From Marinobacter daqiaonensis (lineage in GTDB: Bacteria > Pseudomonadota > Gammaproteobacteria > Pseudomonadales > Oleiphilaceae), in NCBI RefSeq assembly GCF_900115285.1, contig NZ_FOYW01000003.1, positions 310,001 through 374,000 of the forward strand: a stretch of 64,000 bases of DNA, given 5' to 3'. Positions 11,270-20,809 of this stretch are shown here, piece by piece. The translations under genes and the position numbers were made by a program. How positions within the stretch are numbered: the first letter of the stretch is position 1; the number at the start of each line of letters is the position of its first letter. Below the pieces are notes generated by a model. That model saw only the letters and a program-made list of their open reading frames with translations, was not told the DNA's origin and searched no databases.

Positions 11270-11839
11270 TCAGAAAGGCAGGCCGGCGGCACGTCCGAGG
11301 TGGTCCACCATCACCAGCAGGACGTTCAGGATAAGGAATACCACAATGGGGGACAGGTCGAGGCCTCCCAGAGGCGGCACCAGGTTGCGCACCGGGCGCA
11401 TGACCGGCTCCGTCAGTTCGGCGACCAGGCCAATGGCAGGGTGGTTGCTCTGGGGGGCCACCCAGCTGACCACGACCACGGCAATCACTGACCAGAAATA
11501 GATACGGATGATGAGTTCCAGCACCAGGATGATGGACCAGCTCAACAGGTAGACCGGGTTGAGGCCGGAAAGGCTGTAACCGCCGGCAAGAAAGATCAGT
11601 ACCAGCGCCAGGGCCTGTACAAGAATCGCCAGCACCAGCGAGGCGCCATCAATGCCGCCCCAGCCCGGAATGACCTTTCGAAGTGGGCGCAGCGGCGGGT
11701 TGGTGGCCTTGACCACGAACTGGGTAATGGGGTTGTAGAAGTCCGCCCGGGCAACCTGCAGCAGAAACCGCAGCAGCACCACGGTGAGATAGAACATGGA
11801 AACTATCTGGAGGATGGTTATGGCGATGTCGGCCAGCAT
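11270..11839 (-). CDS. yggT: YggT-family integral membrane protein
   Basis: A 189-aa inner-membrane protein with two YggT repeats, each with two hydrophobic helices and a conserved linker: YNPITQFVVKATNPPLRPLRKVIP in the first and LTEPVMRPVRNLVPPLGGLD in the second. The exact role is unknown; the family is conserved next to proC and yggS. It starts 46 bp downstream of proC on the same strand and is probably part of the same transcript. Confidence 0.92.
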   Translation of the reverse strand: MLADIAITILQIVSMFYLTVVLLRFLLQVARADFYNPITQFVVKATNPPLRPLRKVIPGWGGIDGASLVLAILVQALALVLIFLAGGYSLSGLNPVYLLSWSIILVLELIIRIYFWSVIAVVVVSWVAPQSNHPAIGLVAELTEPVMRPVRNLVPPLGGLDLSPIVVFLILNVLLVMVDHLGRAAGLPF

Positions 11840-11885
11840 CTTGGTCTTGTCTCCGTAAAATGAGTGTCTGTCTGCAAACGGTGGG

Positions 11886-12722
11886 TTACTGGTTGGCTTG
11901 CGCCATTTCCGTGGCCATTTCCTTTGATCGTTTCATGGCGGACTGGTAGGCCTTTTCCACCAGCGGCCGCAGGCCGCCCTCCTCGAAGGTATGGATGGCC
12001 TGCTCGGTGGTGCCACCCGGTGACATCACGTTGCGCTTGAGCTGGGCGGGGTCGTGCTCGCTGCGGGCGGCCATTTCAGCCGCGCCGGCCATGGTCTGGA
12101 TCGCCAGCTGGCGGGCGGTTCGGGGATCGATTCCCGCCTCGCTGGCTGCTCCTTCGAGGGCCTCCAGCATCAGGAAGAAGTAGGCGGGACCGCTGCCGGA
12201 CAGGGCCGTCACTCCGTGGATCTGTTCCTCGTCCTCGAGCCAGAGCGCAAGACCGATGCTGCTGAAAATCGACTCGACGGTTTTTTTCTGGGCATCGCTG
12301 ACGCCGTCGTTGGCGTAAAGGCCGGCCGCGCCCCTGCCCACCAGGGAGGGGGTGTTGGGCATGACCCGCACCAGCGGCAACCCGCCTCCAAGCCAGTTGT
12401 CCAGCGTGTCAGCGGTAAGTCCTGCGGCGATGGAGACCACCAGCGGCCGGGTATTCTGGACCATTGGTGCAATGTCTCCGCAGACCTCAGCCATGATCTG
12501 GGGTTTGACGGCGAGGATGATTACATCGGATTGTTCCGCACAGTAGCGGTTATCGGTGGTCACGCTGACCCCGAACTTGCGGCGCATGGTCTGGAGGTGG
12601 TCATCGTCCGGGGCACTGACCCAGATATTGGCGGCGCGGAACCCGCTGTCCAGCATGCCGCCGATGATGGCGGTAGCCATGTTGCCGGCGCCGATGAATC
12701 CTATGGTCGGTGATGTGCTCAC
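11886..12722 (-). CDS. proC: Pyrroline-5-carboxylate reductase
   Basis: Last enzyme of proline biosynthesis: reduces delta-1-pyrroline-5-carboxylate to L-proline with NAD(P)H. The N-terminal Rossmann motif is IGFIGAGNMATAIIGG, and the C-terminal signature includes ALSGSGPAYFFLMLEALEGA and NVMSPGGTTEQAI. Length 278 aa matches the family. Located between yggS and yggT in the conserved gene order. Confidence 0.96.
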   Translation of the reverse strand: MSTSPTIGFIGAGNMATAIIGGMLDSGFRAANIWVSAPDDDHLQTMRRKFGVSVTTDNRYCAEQSDVIILAVKPQIMAEVCGDIAPMVQNTRPLVVSIAAGLTADTLDNWLGGGLPLVRVMPNTPSLVGRGAAGLYANDGVSDAQKKTVESIFSSIGLALWLEDEEQIHGVTALSGSGPAYFFLMLEALEGAASEAGIDPRTARQLAIQTMAGAAEMAARSEHDPAQLKRNVMSPGGTTEQAIHTFEEGGLRPLVEKAYQSAMKRSKEMATEMAQANQ

Positions 12723-12824
12723 AGTTCACTCCGCAATACAAAGGGTTGATGGCAAATCATATCAGTAATCACGGTGGCTTACCCACTCCCCTCTGGACTG
12801 CCGGGCTCCGGCAGGGCTGGGCAG

Positions 12825-13547
12825 TCAGCCCCCGGAGGGCTGGTTCCGCGAGCCGGCTCTTGCACCGAACAGCGCAGTGCCAACCCGCACCCAGGTCGAC
12901 CCTTCCGCAATGGCCAGTTCCAGATCACCGGACATCCCCATGGACAGGGTGTCCAGCGGTCCTTCCGCGTCCGGCTGCCGCCGAAGTGCCTCAAGCGCAC
13001 TGGCGAGGGCCTGGAAGCTGGTCCGCAGGTCCGCTTCCGGCTGATCCGGATCCGGTATGGCCATCAGGCCTCGCAGCGCCAGGTTGGGCAGTTCAGAGAC
13101 GGTGCTGGCAAGTTCCGGCAGGTCCCGCAGGTTGCAGCCGGATTTGCTGTCCTCCTCATCGACATTAACCTGCAGGCAAATATTCAGGGGTGGCAGGTGA
13201 TCCGGCCTCTGCTCGCTGAGCCTGCGGGCCACCTTGGCCCGGTCCACGCTGTGAACCCACTGGAAATTTTCCGCGATGGGTCGGGTCTTGTTGGACTGGA
13301 TGGGACCGATGAAATGCCAGTCCACATCACCCAGGTCCTCCAGTGCGGCCATCTTGTCGAGGGCCTCCTGAAGATAGTTTTCACCGAAGTCGCGTTGTCC
13401 CGCCCCGTAGGCTTCGCGGAGGTCTTCCGGTGGCCGGGTCTTGCTGACTGCGAGCAAGCGCACACTACCGTCATTCCGGCCTGCTGCCTTTGTTGCTTTT
13501 TGTATGCGTCTGGTTACGCTCCGGATGTTGTCTGCTATGCTGCTCAT
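12825..13547 (-). CDS. yggS: PLP homeostasis protein (YggS/PLPBP family)
   Basis: Single-domain fold-type III pyridoxal-5'-phosphate-binding protein without known enzymatic activity; it buffers PLP and affects amino-acid metabolism. The PLP lysine lies in LLAVSKTRPPEDLREAY near residue 35, followed by FGENYLQEALDKM and WHFIGPIQSNKTRPIAENF. At 240 aa it is of standard length. It is divergent from pilT, with 112 bp between the start codons, and heads the long minus-strand series. Confidence 0.95.
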   Translation of the reverse strand: MSSIADNIRSVTRRIQKATKAAGRNDGSVRLLAVSKTRPPEDLREAYGAGQRDFGENYLQEALDKMAALEDLGDVDWHFIGPIQSNKTRPIAENFQWVHSVDRAKVARRLSEQRPDHLPPLNICLQVNVDEEDSKSGCNLRDLPELASTVSELPNLALRGLMAIPDPDQPEADLRTSFQALASALEALRRQPDAEGPLDTLSMGMSGDLELAIAEGSTWVRVGTALFGARAGSRNQPSGG

Positions 13548-13659
13548 GGTATTTTTCTGACTGCCCCTGGGTATGCTGTGAACCGGAACACGTTAACCCC
13601 GGCTCCCCGAAAAACCAAGCGGGGCAGGGCATAAAAGAAAGGCCTTCCCGAGGAATTCT

Positions 13660-14694
13660 ATGGATATTACTGAACTTCTGGCCTTCTCGGCTAAACAGGG
13701 TGCGTCTGACCTGCACCTGTCCGCCGGGCTGCCGCCGATGATTCGTGTCGATGGCGATGTCCGCCGGATCAACCTTCCCCCGATGGAACATAAAGAAGTC
13801 CACGGACTGATCTATGACATCATGAACGACAAGCAGCGGAAGGATTACGAGGAGTTCTTCGAGACCGATTTTTCCTTCGAAGTACCCGGTGTTGCCCGTT
13901 TCCGGGTCAACGCATTCAACCAGAACCGGGGCGCCGGTGCCGTCTTCCGGACAATCCCCTCCAAGGTGCTGACCATGGAGGACCTGGGGATGGGCCAGGT
14001 GTTCAAGGATATCTCCTCGGTGCCCCGCGGCCTGGTGCTGGTCACCGGTCCCACCGGTTCCGGTAAGTCCACAACCCTGGCGGCCATGATCGACTACATC
14101 AATGACAGCCGCTACGAGCATGTGCTGACCATTGAGGACCCCATCGAATTCGTACACGAATCCAAGAAGTGCCTGGTGAATCAGCGGGAAGTGCACCGTG
14201 ACACCCTGGGCTTCAACGAAGCCCTGCGTTCGGCACTGCGGGAGGACCCGGACATCATTCTGGTGGGCGAGCTCCGGGACCTGGAAACCATCCGCCTGGC
14301 GCTGACCGCCGCTGAAACCGGTCACCTGGTGTTCGGCACCCTGCACACAACCTCCGCCGCCAAGACCATTGACCGGGTGGTGGACGTGTTCCCGGCGGAG
14401 GAAAAGTCCATGGTGCGCTCGATGCTTTCAGAGTCCCTGCAGGCGGTTGTGTCCCAGACACTGATGAAAAAAATGGGTGGTGGCCGGATTGCGGCCCACG
14501 AAATCATGATCGGTACCGCAGCAATCCGTAACCTGATCCGCGAGGATAAGGTGGCCCAGATGTATTCCGCCATCCAGACCGGCGGCTCGCTGGGTATGCA
14601 GACCCTGGATCAGTGCCTGCAGCGCCTGCTGCAGAAAGGTCTGATCAGCCGCGAGGCGGCCCGGACCAAGGCGAAGATTCCGGACAATTTCTGA
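13660..14694 (+). CDS. pilT: Type IV pilus retraction ATPase PilT
   Basis: Hexameric secretion-type ATPase that drives pilus retraction and twitching motility at the cell pole. It shows the N-terminal domain DLHLSAGLPPMIRVDGDVRR, Walker A GPTGSGKST, the Asp box IEDPIEFVH, Walker B ILVGELRDLETI, the His box TGHLVFGTLHT and the PilT signature AIRNLIRE near the C-terminus. Length 344 aa equals that of Pseudomonas PilT. Start is ATG after a GAGG element. Confidence 0.97.
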   Translation: MDITELLAFSAKQGASDLHLSAGLPPMIRVDGDVRRINLPPMEHKEVHGLIYDIMNDKQRKDYEEFFETDFSFEVPGVARFRVNAFNQNRGAGAVFRTIPSKVLTMEDLGMGQVFKDISSVPRGLVLVTGPTGSGKSTTLAAMIDYINDSRYEHVLTIEDPIEFVHESKKCLVNQREVHRDTLGFNEALRSALREDPDIILVGELRDLETIRLALTAAETGHLVFGTLHTTSAAKTIDRVVDVFPAEEKSMVRSMLSESLQAVVSQTLMKKMGGGRIAAHEIMIGTAAIRNLIREDKVAQMYSAIQTGGSLGMQTLDQCLQRLLQKGLISREAARTKAKIPDNF

Positions 14695-14774
14695 TAACGG
14701 GGCCGGGGCCGCCGCCAAGGCGATTTCACGGTCGGGGCTATGCCCTTCAAGCGAACGTAATGCTGGACAGAACC

Positions 14775-15896
14775 ATGGAATTCGAAAAACTGCTGCGATT
14801 GATGGTTGAAAAAGGTGGCTCGGACCTGTTCATAACCGCCGGTGTGCCACCGAGCATGAAGGTACATGGCAAGGTTCTGCCCGTAACCAAGAATGCGCTG
14901 ACACCGGAACAGACCAGGGAGCTGGTCTATGGTGCCATGAACTCGAAGCAGCAGGCAGAGTTTGACGACAGCCACGAGTGCAACTTTGCCATCAGCGCCC
15001 GGGGCATTGGCCGTTTCCGGGTCAGTGCCTTCTTCCAGCGCAATCTCTGTGGCATGGTGCTGCGGCGGATCGAGACCAAGATCCCCCAGATCGACGATCT
15101 TGGCCTGCCGGAGATCATCAAGGACCTGGCCATGACCAAGCGGGGCCTGATCATCTTCGTGGGTGCGACCGGTACCGGTAAGTCCACCTCCCTGGCCTCC
15201 ATGCTGGGGCACCGGAATCGCAACAGCCGGGGCCATATCATCTCCATCGAGGACCCTATTGAATTCGTTCACCAGCACCAGGGTTGCATCGTGACCCAGC
15301 GGGAAGTCGGTATCGATACGGAAAACTTCGAGACAGCCCTCAAGAACACCCTGCGTCAGGCTCCGGACGTGATCCTGATCGGTGAGGTTCGAAGCCGGGA
15401 CACCATGCAGTACGCGGTGCAGTTCGCCGAAACCGGCCACCTGTGCCTGGCCACCCTGCACGCCAACAACGCCAACCAGGCCCTGGACCGGATCATCCAG
15501 TTCTTCAATCCGGACCAGCATAACCAGACCTGGATGGACCTCTCCCTCAACCTCAAGGCCATTGTCGCCCAGCAACTGATTCCGACGCCCGATGGCAAGG
15601 GCCGGCGCGCGGTTATCGAGGTCTTGATCAATACGCCTCTGGTAGCCGACCTGATCCGCAAGGGAGAGGTGCACAAGCTCAAGGAGCTTATGTCCAAGTC
15701 CACGGAATCGGGCATGCAGACGTTCGATCAGGCGCTTTATCAGTTGTACGCTGAAGGGGCGATTACCTACGAAGATGCACTGGCGCACGCCGATTCAGCG
15801 AACGACCTGCGACTGATGATCAAGCTTGGCACTGACGCGCAGGGAGCCGACAAGTTGTCGTCCAGCGTCGACAAGCTGTCGATACAGGGCGATTGA
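14775..15896 (+). CDS. pilU: PilT-dependent retraction ATPase PilU
   Basis: Accessory motor that adds force to PilT-driven retraction. Motifs: Walker A GATGTGKSTS, Asp box IEDPIEFVH, Walker B VILIGEVRSRD and His box TGHLCLATLHANN. The start MEFEKLLRLMVEKGGSDLF at 14775 matches the family start; an in-frame ATG at 14760 would add five residues. The C-terminal tail (LSSSVDKLSIQGD) is longer than in PilT. It is 80 bp downstream of pilT and probably cotranscribed. Confidence 0.95.
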   Translation: MEFEKLLRLMVEKGGSDLFITAGVPPSMKVHGKVLPVTKNALTPEQTRELVYGAMNSKQQAEFDDSHECNFAISARGIGRFRVSAFFQRNLCGMVLRRIETKIPQIDDLGLPEIIKDLAMTKRGLIIFVGATGTGKSTSLASMLGHRNRNSRGHIISIEDPIEFVHQHQGCIVTQREVGIDTENFETALKNTLRQAPDVILIGEVRSRDTMQYAVQFAETGHLCLATLHANNANQALDRIIQFFNPDQHNQTWMDLSLNLKAIVAQQLIPTPDGKGRRAVIEVLINTPLVADLIRKGEVHKLKELMSKSTESGMQTFDQALYQLYAEGAITYEDALAHADSANDLRLMIKLGTDAQGADKLSSSVDKLSIQGD

Positions 15897-16007
15897 GACA
15901 GTAGTGCCCCCGGCGCGGCGCGGAATAGGGGCAGTCGTGACTGGCTCGGCACCCGGGGCGCTGCCCGGCAGTTCACCAGGGCGTTCCGGGACTCGAGGGC
16001 GTGGACA

Positions 16008-16382
16008 CTAGCCGACTACCTGTCCCCGGTAAATGACTTTCGTTTTCCGCGCCGGCCCCGAACCCCCGGGGGCCTCCTCGTCGGGTTGCCCGTTACCATC
16101 CTTTGAATCCGTCAAGGCCCGGCCCCGGTACTTCCGGTCAGCGGAGTCCTGCTTCTCCATGGTACCGAGGTCAGGCACCTGTTCCTTCAGTGCCGTCCAG
16201 GCGCGAGAAAGGTGCTCAGACCGGGATTGTTCCGCGTAACTGGCCAGTCGCTGTTCCAGGTGCTCTTCCGTCAGGTGAAGTCTCACGCCAAATTCCGACT
16301 GGATCAGTCGACGACACTGATGGACGAGCTTCAGAAGCTTGGGGTCAAATAACCAGCTGCGTTCAGAGGCCATTGTTGCCAT
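16008..16382 (-). CDS. Hypothetical protein, hydrophilic
   Basis: A 124-aa protein I cannot assign. The N-terminal half is predicted helical (LLKLVHQCRRLIQSEFGVRLHLT), and the C-terminal half is charged and low-complexity, ending KTKVIYRGQVVG. No signal peptide or membrane segment. Two starts are possible, ATG at 16382 or 16373. It is convergent with pilU and downstream of polA on the same strand, with a 234-bp gap that contains no other gene I can support. It may be lineage-specific. Confidence 0.6.
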   Translation of the reverse strand: MATMASERSWLFDPKLLKLVHQCRRLIQSEFGVRLHLTEEHLEQRLASYAEQSRSEHLSRAWTALKEQVPDLGTMEKQDSADRKYRGRALTDSKDGNGQPDEEAPGGSGPARKTKVIYRGQVVG

Positions 16383-16616
16383 GGATGTCTACCTCTTGGC
16401 GAATGTCGATACCAAAGACACCTCCGCCTCGTGGCGTCCGTTCGCAGGAGGAGTGTCGACAAAGGTTTCTGTAGCGAAAACCGTGCCGTTTCATGGGCGC
16501 GGGGAAATGCTTCAAAAACCTTCCGGAAAACAGAGGCATAGAATATTACGGCGCAGTCCGGGAACAGAGGCGATGGCCGCCCATGCCTCATTTTCCGGCA
16601 CCTGCACCAAAAACGG

Positions 16617-19346
16617 TCAGTGGGCCTCGTCCCAGTTGTCGCCAACGCCCACGTCCACCACCAGGGGAACCTTGAGCTCGGCCGCCGCCGACATCCGTTT
16701 CTGCAGCCCCTCGCGGATGGTGTCGATGGCGGACTCTCTTACCTCAAGCACAAGTTCGTCGTGGACCTGCATGACGATACGGGCGTCGCTGGAACGGGAG
16801 GACACGAGCCAGTCCTCCACGGTGACCATCGCCCGCTTGATGATGTCCGCGGCGGTACCCTGCATGGGAGCGTTGATGGCGGTGCGCTCTGCGGCCTGCT
16901 GCATCTGCTTGTTGCGGGCGTTGATTTCCGGGAGATAGAGGCGGCGGCCCGCAAGGGTTTCCACATAGCCGTCATCGTGGGCCTGCTTGCGAATCCGGTC
17001 CATGTAGGTAAGAACGCCCGGATACCGCTGGAAGTAACGGTCAATGTATTCCTGGGCGATTTTGCGGTCCACCTCCAGCTGACGGGAAAGGCCGAACGCG
17101 GACATGCCGTAGATCAGCCCGAAATTGATGGCCTTGGCACTGCGCCGCTGATCCCCGCTGACCTTCTCGACGTTGACTCCGAATACCTCGGCCGCCGTGG
17201 CCCGGTGGATGTCCTCGCCTTTGGCAAAGGCCTTGAGCAAGCCCTCGTCACCGGACAGGTGAGCCATGATCCGCAACTCGATCTGGGAATAGTCCGCCGC
17301 CATTAACCGGTACCCCTCCGGCGCGATGAACGCCTGCCGGATCCGGCGGCCCTGCTCGGTCCGGATGGGAATATTCTGCAGGTTCGGCTCCGATGATGAC
17401 AGCCGGCCGGTGGCAGTCACCGCCTGGTGGTAGGAGGTGTGGATGCGGCCGGTGCGGGGGCTGATCAATTCAGGCAGGGTGTCGGTATAGGTCGACTTCA
17501 GTTTGCTCAGGCTGCGGTGCTCCAGGATCAGGCGCGGCAGCAGGTGTTCATGGGCCAGTTCCTGAAGAACGGGTTCGGCGGTGGAGGGTGCTCCCTTGGG
17601 GGTTTTCTTGATGACCGGCAGGCCCATGTTGTCGTAGAAAATGGCCTGCAGCTGCTTGGTGGAGCCCAGGTTGAAGCTCATGCCTGCCTCAGCGTGGGCT
17701 TCCTCCTCCAGCTCCGCCATGCGGATCTGCAGTTCCTGGCTGTGCTGCCTGAGGGTCATGGAATCGACCATTACCCCCCGCTGCTCGATGTGTGAAAGAA
17801 CCGGAACCAGGGGCAGGTCAATGTCCGCATACACGTTTTCCAGCCGCCCCGTTTCGGCCAGGCGCGGCCGTAGCGCGTGATGCAGGCGCAGCGTTATATC
17901 GGCATCCTCGGCCGCGTATTCGGTGGCTTTTTCCAGATCAACCTGATTGAACGTCAGTTGCTTTGCCCCTTTCCCCGCGATGTCCTGGAAGCTGATGGTG
18001 CTTTCCCCCAGGTACTTGAGCGCCAGGCTGGTCATGTCATGGCGGGTTGCGGTGGAATTGAGTACGTAGGACTCCAGCATGGTGTCCTCAGCGATGCCCT
18101 CAAGGGAGATGCCGTGATTGGCCAGCACGTTCTTGTCGTATTTGAGGTTCTGGCCCAGCTTTTTCTTTGTCGGGTCCTCCAGAAGGGGTTTGAGCGTCGC
18201 AAGCGTCTTGTCGCGATCCAGCTGTTCCGGGGCGCCCAGGTAATCATGTCCGAGGGGCAGGTAGGCTGCCTTGCCGGGCTCAATGGCGAAGGAAAGGCCG
18301 ACAATCTGCGCTTCGCTGTAGCGCAGCGTGGTGGTTTCCGTGTCAAAAGCAAACAGGTCGGCGGCCTCCAGTCTTGCCCGCCACTCGTTCAGTTTTTCCT
18401 CGGTGAGAATGGCCTCGTACTGACGTTCCGGTGCAGTGTTATGGTCGTCGGCGCCATCATTTTTGCCGCCGGCCTGATCGTTGCTGTCTCCGGAATACTC
18501 GGCAATCCAGTTCTTGAATTCGTACTCCCGGAACAGCTCCAACAGCCGCTCCCGGTCCTCCGGCTCCGGCGATACCTCCTCGATACCGAAGTCCAGATCC
18601 ACATCGGTGCGAATCTGCGCGAGCTCGCGGCTCAGGGGAAGGTCATCCAGGGCGTTTCGCAGGTTTTCTCCGATCTTGCCGCCGATCTCGTCCGCATGGG
18701 TCATCAGATTGTCCAGATTGTCGTATTTCTGGAGCCATTTGACGGCGGTCTTGGGGCCACACTTGGGAACGCCGGGGATGTTGTCCACGGGGTCGCCGAC
18801 CAGCGCCAGGTAATCCACCACCTGTTCCGGCTCGATACCGAACTTTTCCACCACGCCTTCCCTGTCCATACGGGTTTCGGTCATGGTATTGATGAGCGTG
18901 ACGTGATTGCTCACCAGTTGGGCCATGTCCTTGTCCCCGGTGGAAATCACCACGTCGACGCCCTTGTCCGTGGCCTCGGTTGCCAGTGTGCCGATAACGT
19001 CGTCCGCCTCGACTTCCGGGATAATGAGCAGAGGCAGCCCCATGGCTGCGACAATCTCGTGGATCGGTTTTACCTGAACGGCCAGGTCATCCGGCATCGG
19101 TGGACGATTGGCCTTGTAGTCCTCGTAGATTTCGTGCCGGAAGGTCTTGCCCTTGGCGTCAAACACGACCACGACCTTGGAGCCGGGAAAGTCCTGCTCC
19201 AGGCGTCTTAGCATGCTGATCACGCCCTTGATGGCCCCGGTGGGGTGACCCTTGCTGGTTGTCAGGGGTGGTAAGGCGTGGAAGGCCCTGAACAGATAGG
19301 AGGAACCATCGACAAGTACAACGGGGGGTGTCTTCTGCTGACTCAT
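16617..19346 (-). CDS. polA: DNA polymerase I
   Basis: Repair and Okazaki-fragment polymerase with three activities, 909 aa from the ATG of MSQQKTPPVVLVDGSSYLFR. The N-terminal 5'-3' exonuclease domain spans about 1-300. The 3'-5' proofreading exonuclease follows, with an intact DXE motif (LFAFDTETTTL). The polymerase domain has motif A (ADYSQIELRIMAHLSGD), motif B (RRSAKAINFGLIYG) and motif C (VHDELVLEV). It is divergent from the DUF2782 gene, with 98 bp between the starts. Confidence 0.97.
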   Translation of the reverse strand: MSQQKTPPVVLVDGSSYLFRAFHALPPLTTSKGHPTGAIKGVISMLRRLEQDFPGSKVVVVFDAKGKTFRHEIYEDYKANRPPMPDDLAVQVKPIHEIVAAMGLPLLIIPEVEADDVIGTLATEATDKGVDVVISTGDKDMAQLVSNHVTLINTMTETRMDREGVVEKFGIEPEQVVDYLALVGDPVDNIPGVPKCGPKTAVKWLQKYDNLDNLMTHADEIGGKIGENLRNALDDLPLSRELAQIRTDVDLDFGIEEVSPEPEDRERLLELFREYEFKNWIAEYSGDSNDQAGGKNDGADDHNTAPERQYEAILTEEKLNEWRARLEAADLFAFDTETTTLRYSEAQIVGLSFAIEPGKAAYLPLGHDYLGAPEQLDRDKTLATLKPLLEDPTKKKLGQNLKYDKNVLANHGISLEGIAEDTMLESYVLNSTATRHDMTSLALKYLGESTISFQDIAGKGAKQLTFNQVDLEKATEYAAEDADITLRLHHALRPRLAETGRLENVYADIDLPLVPVLSHIEQRGVMVDSMTLRQHSQELQIRMAELEEEAHAEAGMSFNLGSTKQLQAIFYDNMGLPVIKKTPKGAPSTAEPVLQELAHEHLLPRLILEHRSLSKLKSTYTDTLPELISPRTGRIHTSYHQAVTATGRLSSSEPNLQNIPIRTEQGRRIRQAFIAPEGYRLMAADYSQIELRIMAHLSGDEGLLKAFAKGEDIHRATAAEVFGVNVEKVSGDQRRSAKAINFGLIYGMSAFGLSRQLEVDRKIAQEYIDRYFQRYPGVLTYMDRIRKQAHDDGYVETLAGRRLYLPEINARNKQMQQAAERTAINAPMQGTAADIIKRAMVTVEDWLVSSRSSDARIVMQVHDELVLEVRESAIDTIREGLQKRMSAAAELKVPLVVDVGVGDNWDEAH

Positions 19347-19444
19347 ATCAAGGACTGTCCGGAATCGGTTTGAAGGTTTTGGTGGCTTGTGCAACGCTTT
19401 CTGCAAAGGTTGCGACCACGGCTGTTTCAAACGCAGAGGTTACC

Positions 19445-19819
19445 ATGAAATTAACTCCAGTCTTTGTACTCGCCGCATTCGCGGTGCTGGCTGTTGCCCC
19501 AGCTGCCGCACAGGAGACATCCACGTCTGATTTGAACGAGGACCCCTCAACGTCTCCACTGGATAAGGAACCAAGGATTCCCGATGAACCGGTCGTGTTG
19601 CCGCCACAGGACTCAGCGGGAGTGGGAACCGAGATCGTGATTCGCCCGGCAGAGGACAAGGTTTTCTACGAATACCGTGTTAACGGGGAACTGAGGGAGA
19701 TCAAGGTGGTGCCGGATGTCGGGCCTGAATACTATCTTGTGCCCGCCGAAGGCGGCGGCTGGATCCGGGAGGAGGAAACCTCCCTGCTGATCCCGAGCTG
19801 GGTGATTTTTCGCTGGTAG
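19445..19819 (+). CDS. DUF2782 exported protein
   Basis: A 124-aa secreted protein: signal peptide MKLTPVFVLAAFAVLAVAPA with cleavage near AAAQ, an acidic Pro/Ser-rich linker, then the DUF2782 domain from VIRPAEDKVFYEYRVNG to LIPSWVIFRW. The family is found next to polA in Pseudomonas and has no known function. The ATG has a good position after the polA divergent region; upstream in-frame codons lack the signal peptide context. Confidence 0.85.
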   Translation: MKLTPVFVLAAFAVLAVAPAAAQETSTSDLNEDPSTSPLDKEPRIPDEPVVLPPQDSAGVGTEIVIRPAEDKVFYEYRVNGELREIKVVPDVGPEYYLVPAEGGGWIREEETSLLIPSWVIFRW

Positions 19820-19876
19820 CCAGGAGCCCACCCTCCGGCAGGCCCTGGCCTTAACCCGGCTTCCCGAAACGGGCCT

Positions 19877-20404
19877 TCAGATAAGATCTACCGGAACCGG
19901 GGCGGAGCGACGGCTTTCCAGACCGTTGGTGTCCAGGGTACTGACGGAAAATTCGTAGGCGCCCGGATCAAAATCATCCAGTTCCAGGCTGTTGGCGTCC
20001 GGCCCATCCAGTTCCAGAGAGCGGAATTCCTCCTGGTGCCGAAGCCGGAAGTAGACGCGGTAGCCGCTGATTTCCCCCGGGAACAGTTTGCTGCCGTCCT
20101 CCCTGGTCAGAGGACTTTCCCACTGCAAGGCAGGACGTTCGAAATCAATCACCGGATCCTGGTTTTTTACGGCGTCCCCACCCGCCAGCACATCATCATT
20201 GTCGGACGAATCATCACTGGCAACCGGTTCCTCCGGTTCGGAGCCGTTGGGGGTGGGCTCCGGGTCGCTGTTCTGAGTCCTGTTGGCAGGGTTTGTCTGA
20301 TCAGCGGCAGGGGCGGGGGGCTTCATGCCCGAGAGGTTGGAGTCGCCACCGCAGCCGGCCAGAAGCAGGCAGAGCAGAAAGGTAAAGAAATGCGAAAACG
20401 TCAT
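19877..20404 (-). CDS. Putative lipoprotein with a fibronectin III-like domain
   Basis: A 175-aa protein with a lipoprotein signal peptide and lipobox LLAGC near residue 18. A long acidic, Pro/Asn/Ser-rich linker (about 30-85) resembles a tether. The C-terminal 85 residues (ALQWESPLTREDGSKL, ISGYRVYFRLRHQEE, YEFSVSTLDTNGLES) look like a fibronectin type III beta-sandwich. Expected at the outer membrane. Its function is unknown. It is convergent with the DUF2782 gene and divergent from the Ala/Ser-rich gene. Confidence 0.75.
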   Translation of the reverse strand: MTFSHFFTFLLCLLLAGCGGDSNLSGMKPPAPAADQTNPANRTQNSDPEPTPNGSEPEEPVASDDSSDNDDVLAGGDAVKNQDPVIDFERPALQWESPLTREDGSKLFPGEISGYRVYFRLRHQEEFRSLELDGPDANSLELDDFDPGAYEFSVSTLDTNGLESRRSAPVPVDLI

Positions 20405-20572
20405 GGTATTCCTCGCACGTAGTTAAGCCTGACCGCGTTGAACACCGCTGCCGCGAACTGGGTCCTGGAACGACAACAGCGTGGGTCAGGTCTGGTGGTC
20501 CACCGGAAAATCAGTATTTTTATGCCAGCGGATGCCGAGCCTTGATCGGGAAGTTGGCCCCCCGTATGCCAC

Positions 20573-20593
20573 TGCGTACGAATTCAGTACGCA
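20573..20593. promoter_or_regulatory. Operator-like inverted repeat in the 20405-20809 divergent region
   Basis: Perfect 7-bp arms TGCGTAC and GTACGCA separated by 7 bp, centred between a lipoprotein gene (minus) and the Ala/Ser/Lys-rich gene (plus). The shape fits a dimeric repressor site, but no particular regulator can be named. Apart from promoters I see no gene in this 405-bp region, which turns AT-rich near 20700-20740. Confidence 0.35.
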
Positions 20594-20809
20594 TTATTCA
20601 TTGTCGGATTCGGGCCTCAAGTGACCATTCTGTAAAATGTCGGCTGGTTCACGTCCGATGAAAAATCCGTTTGACGGTTTGCGATCTTTGCCCGCGGTGG
20701 GCGATTAGTATGAATATTCTAATTTTTCCCCCTAATCTGTACTGGAATCACCGGGAGTCCCATCCAGGGACCGGCGACATTTTGAAGACCACTCAATAGG
20801 GGGTTGGTT

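Noticed and set aside
15897..16007. Terminator or small RNA after pilU
   Set aside because: GC-rich sequence without a clear hairpin plus T-run; nothing supportable.
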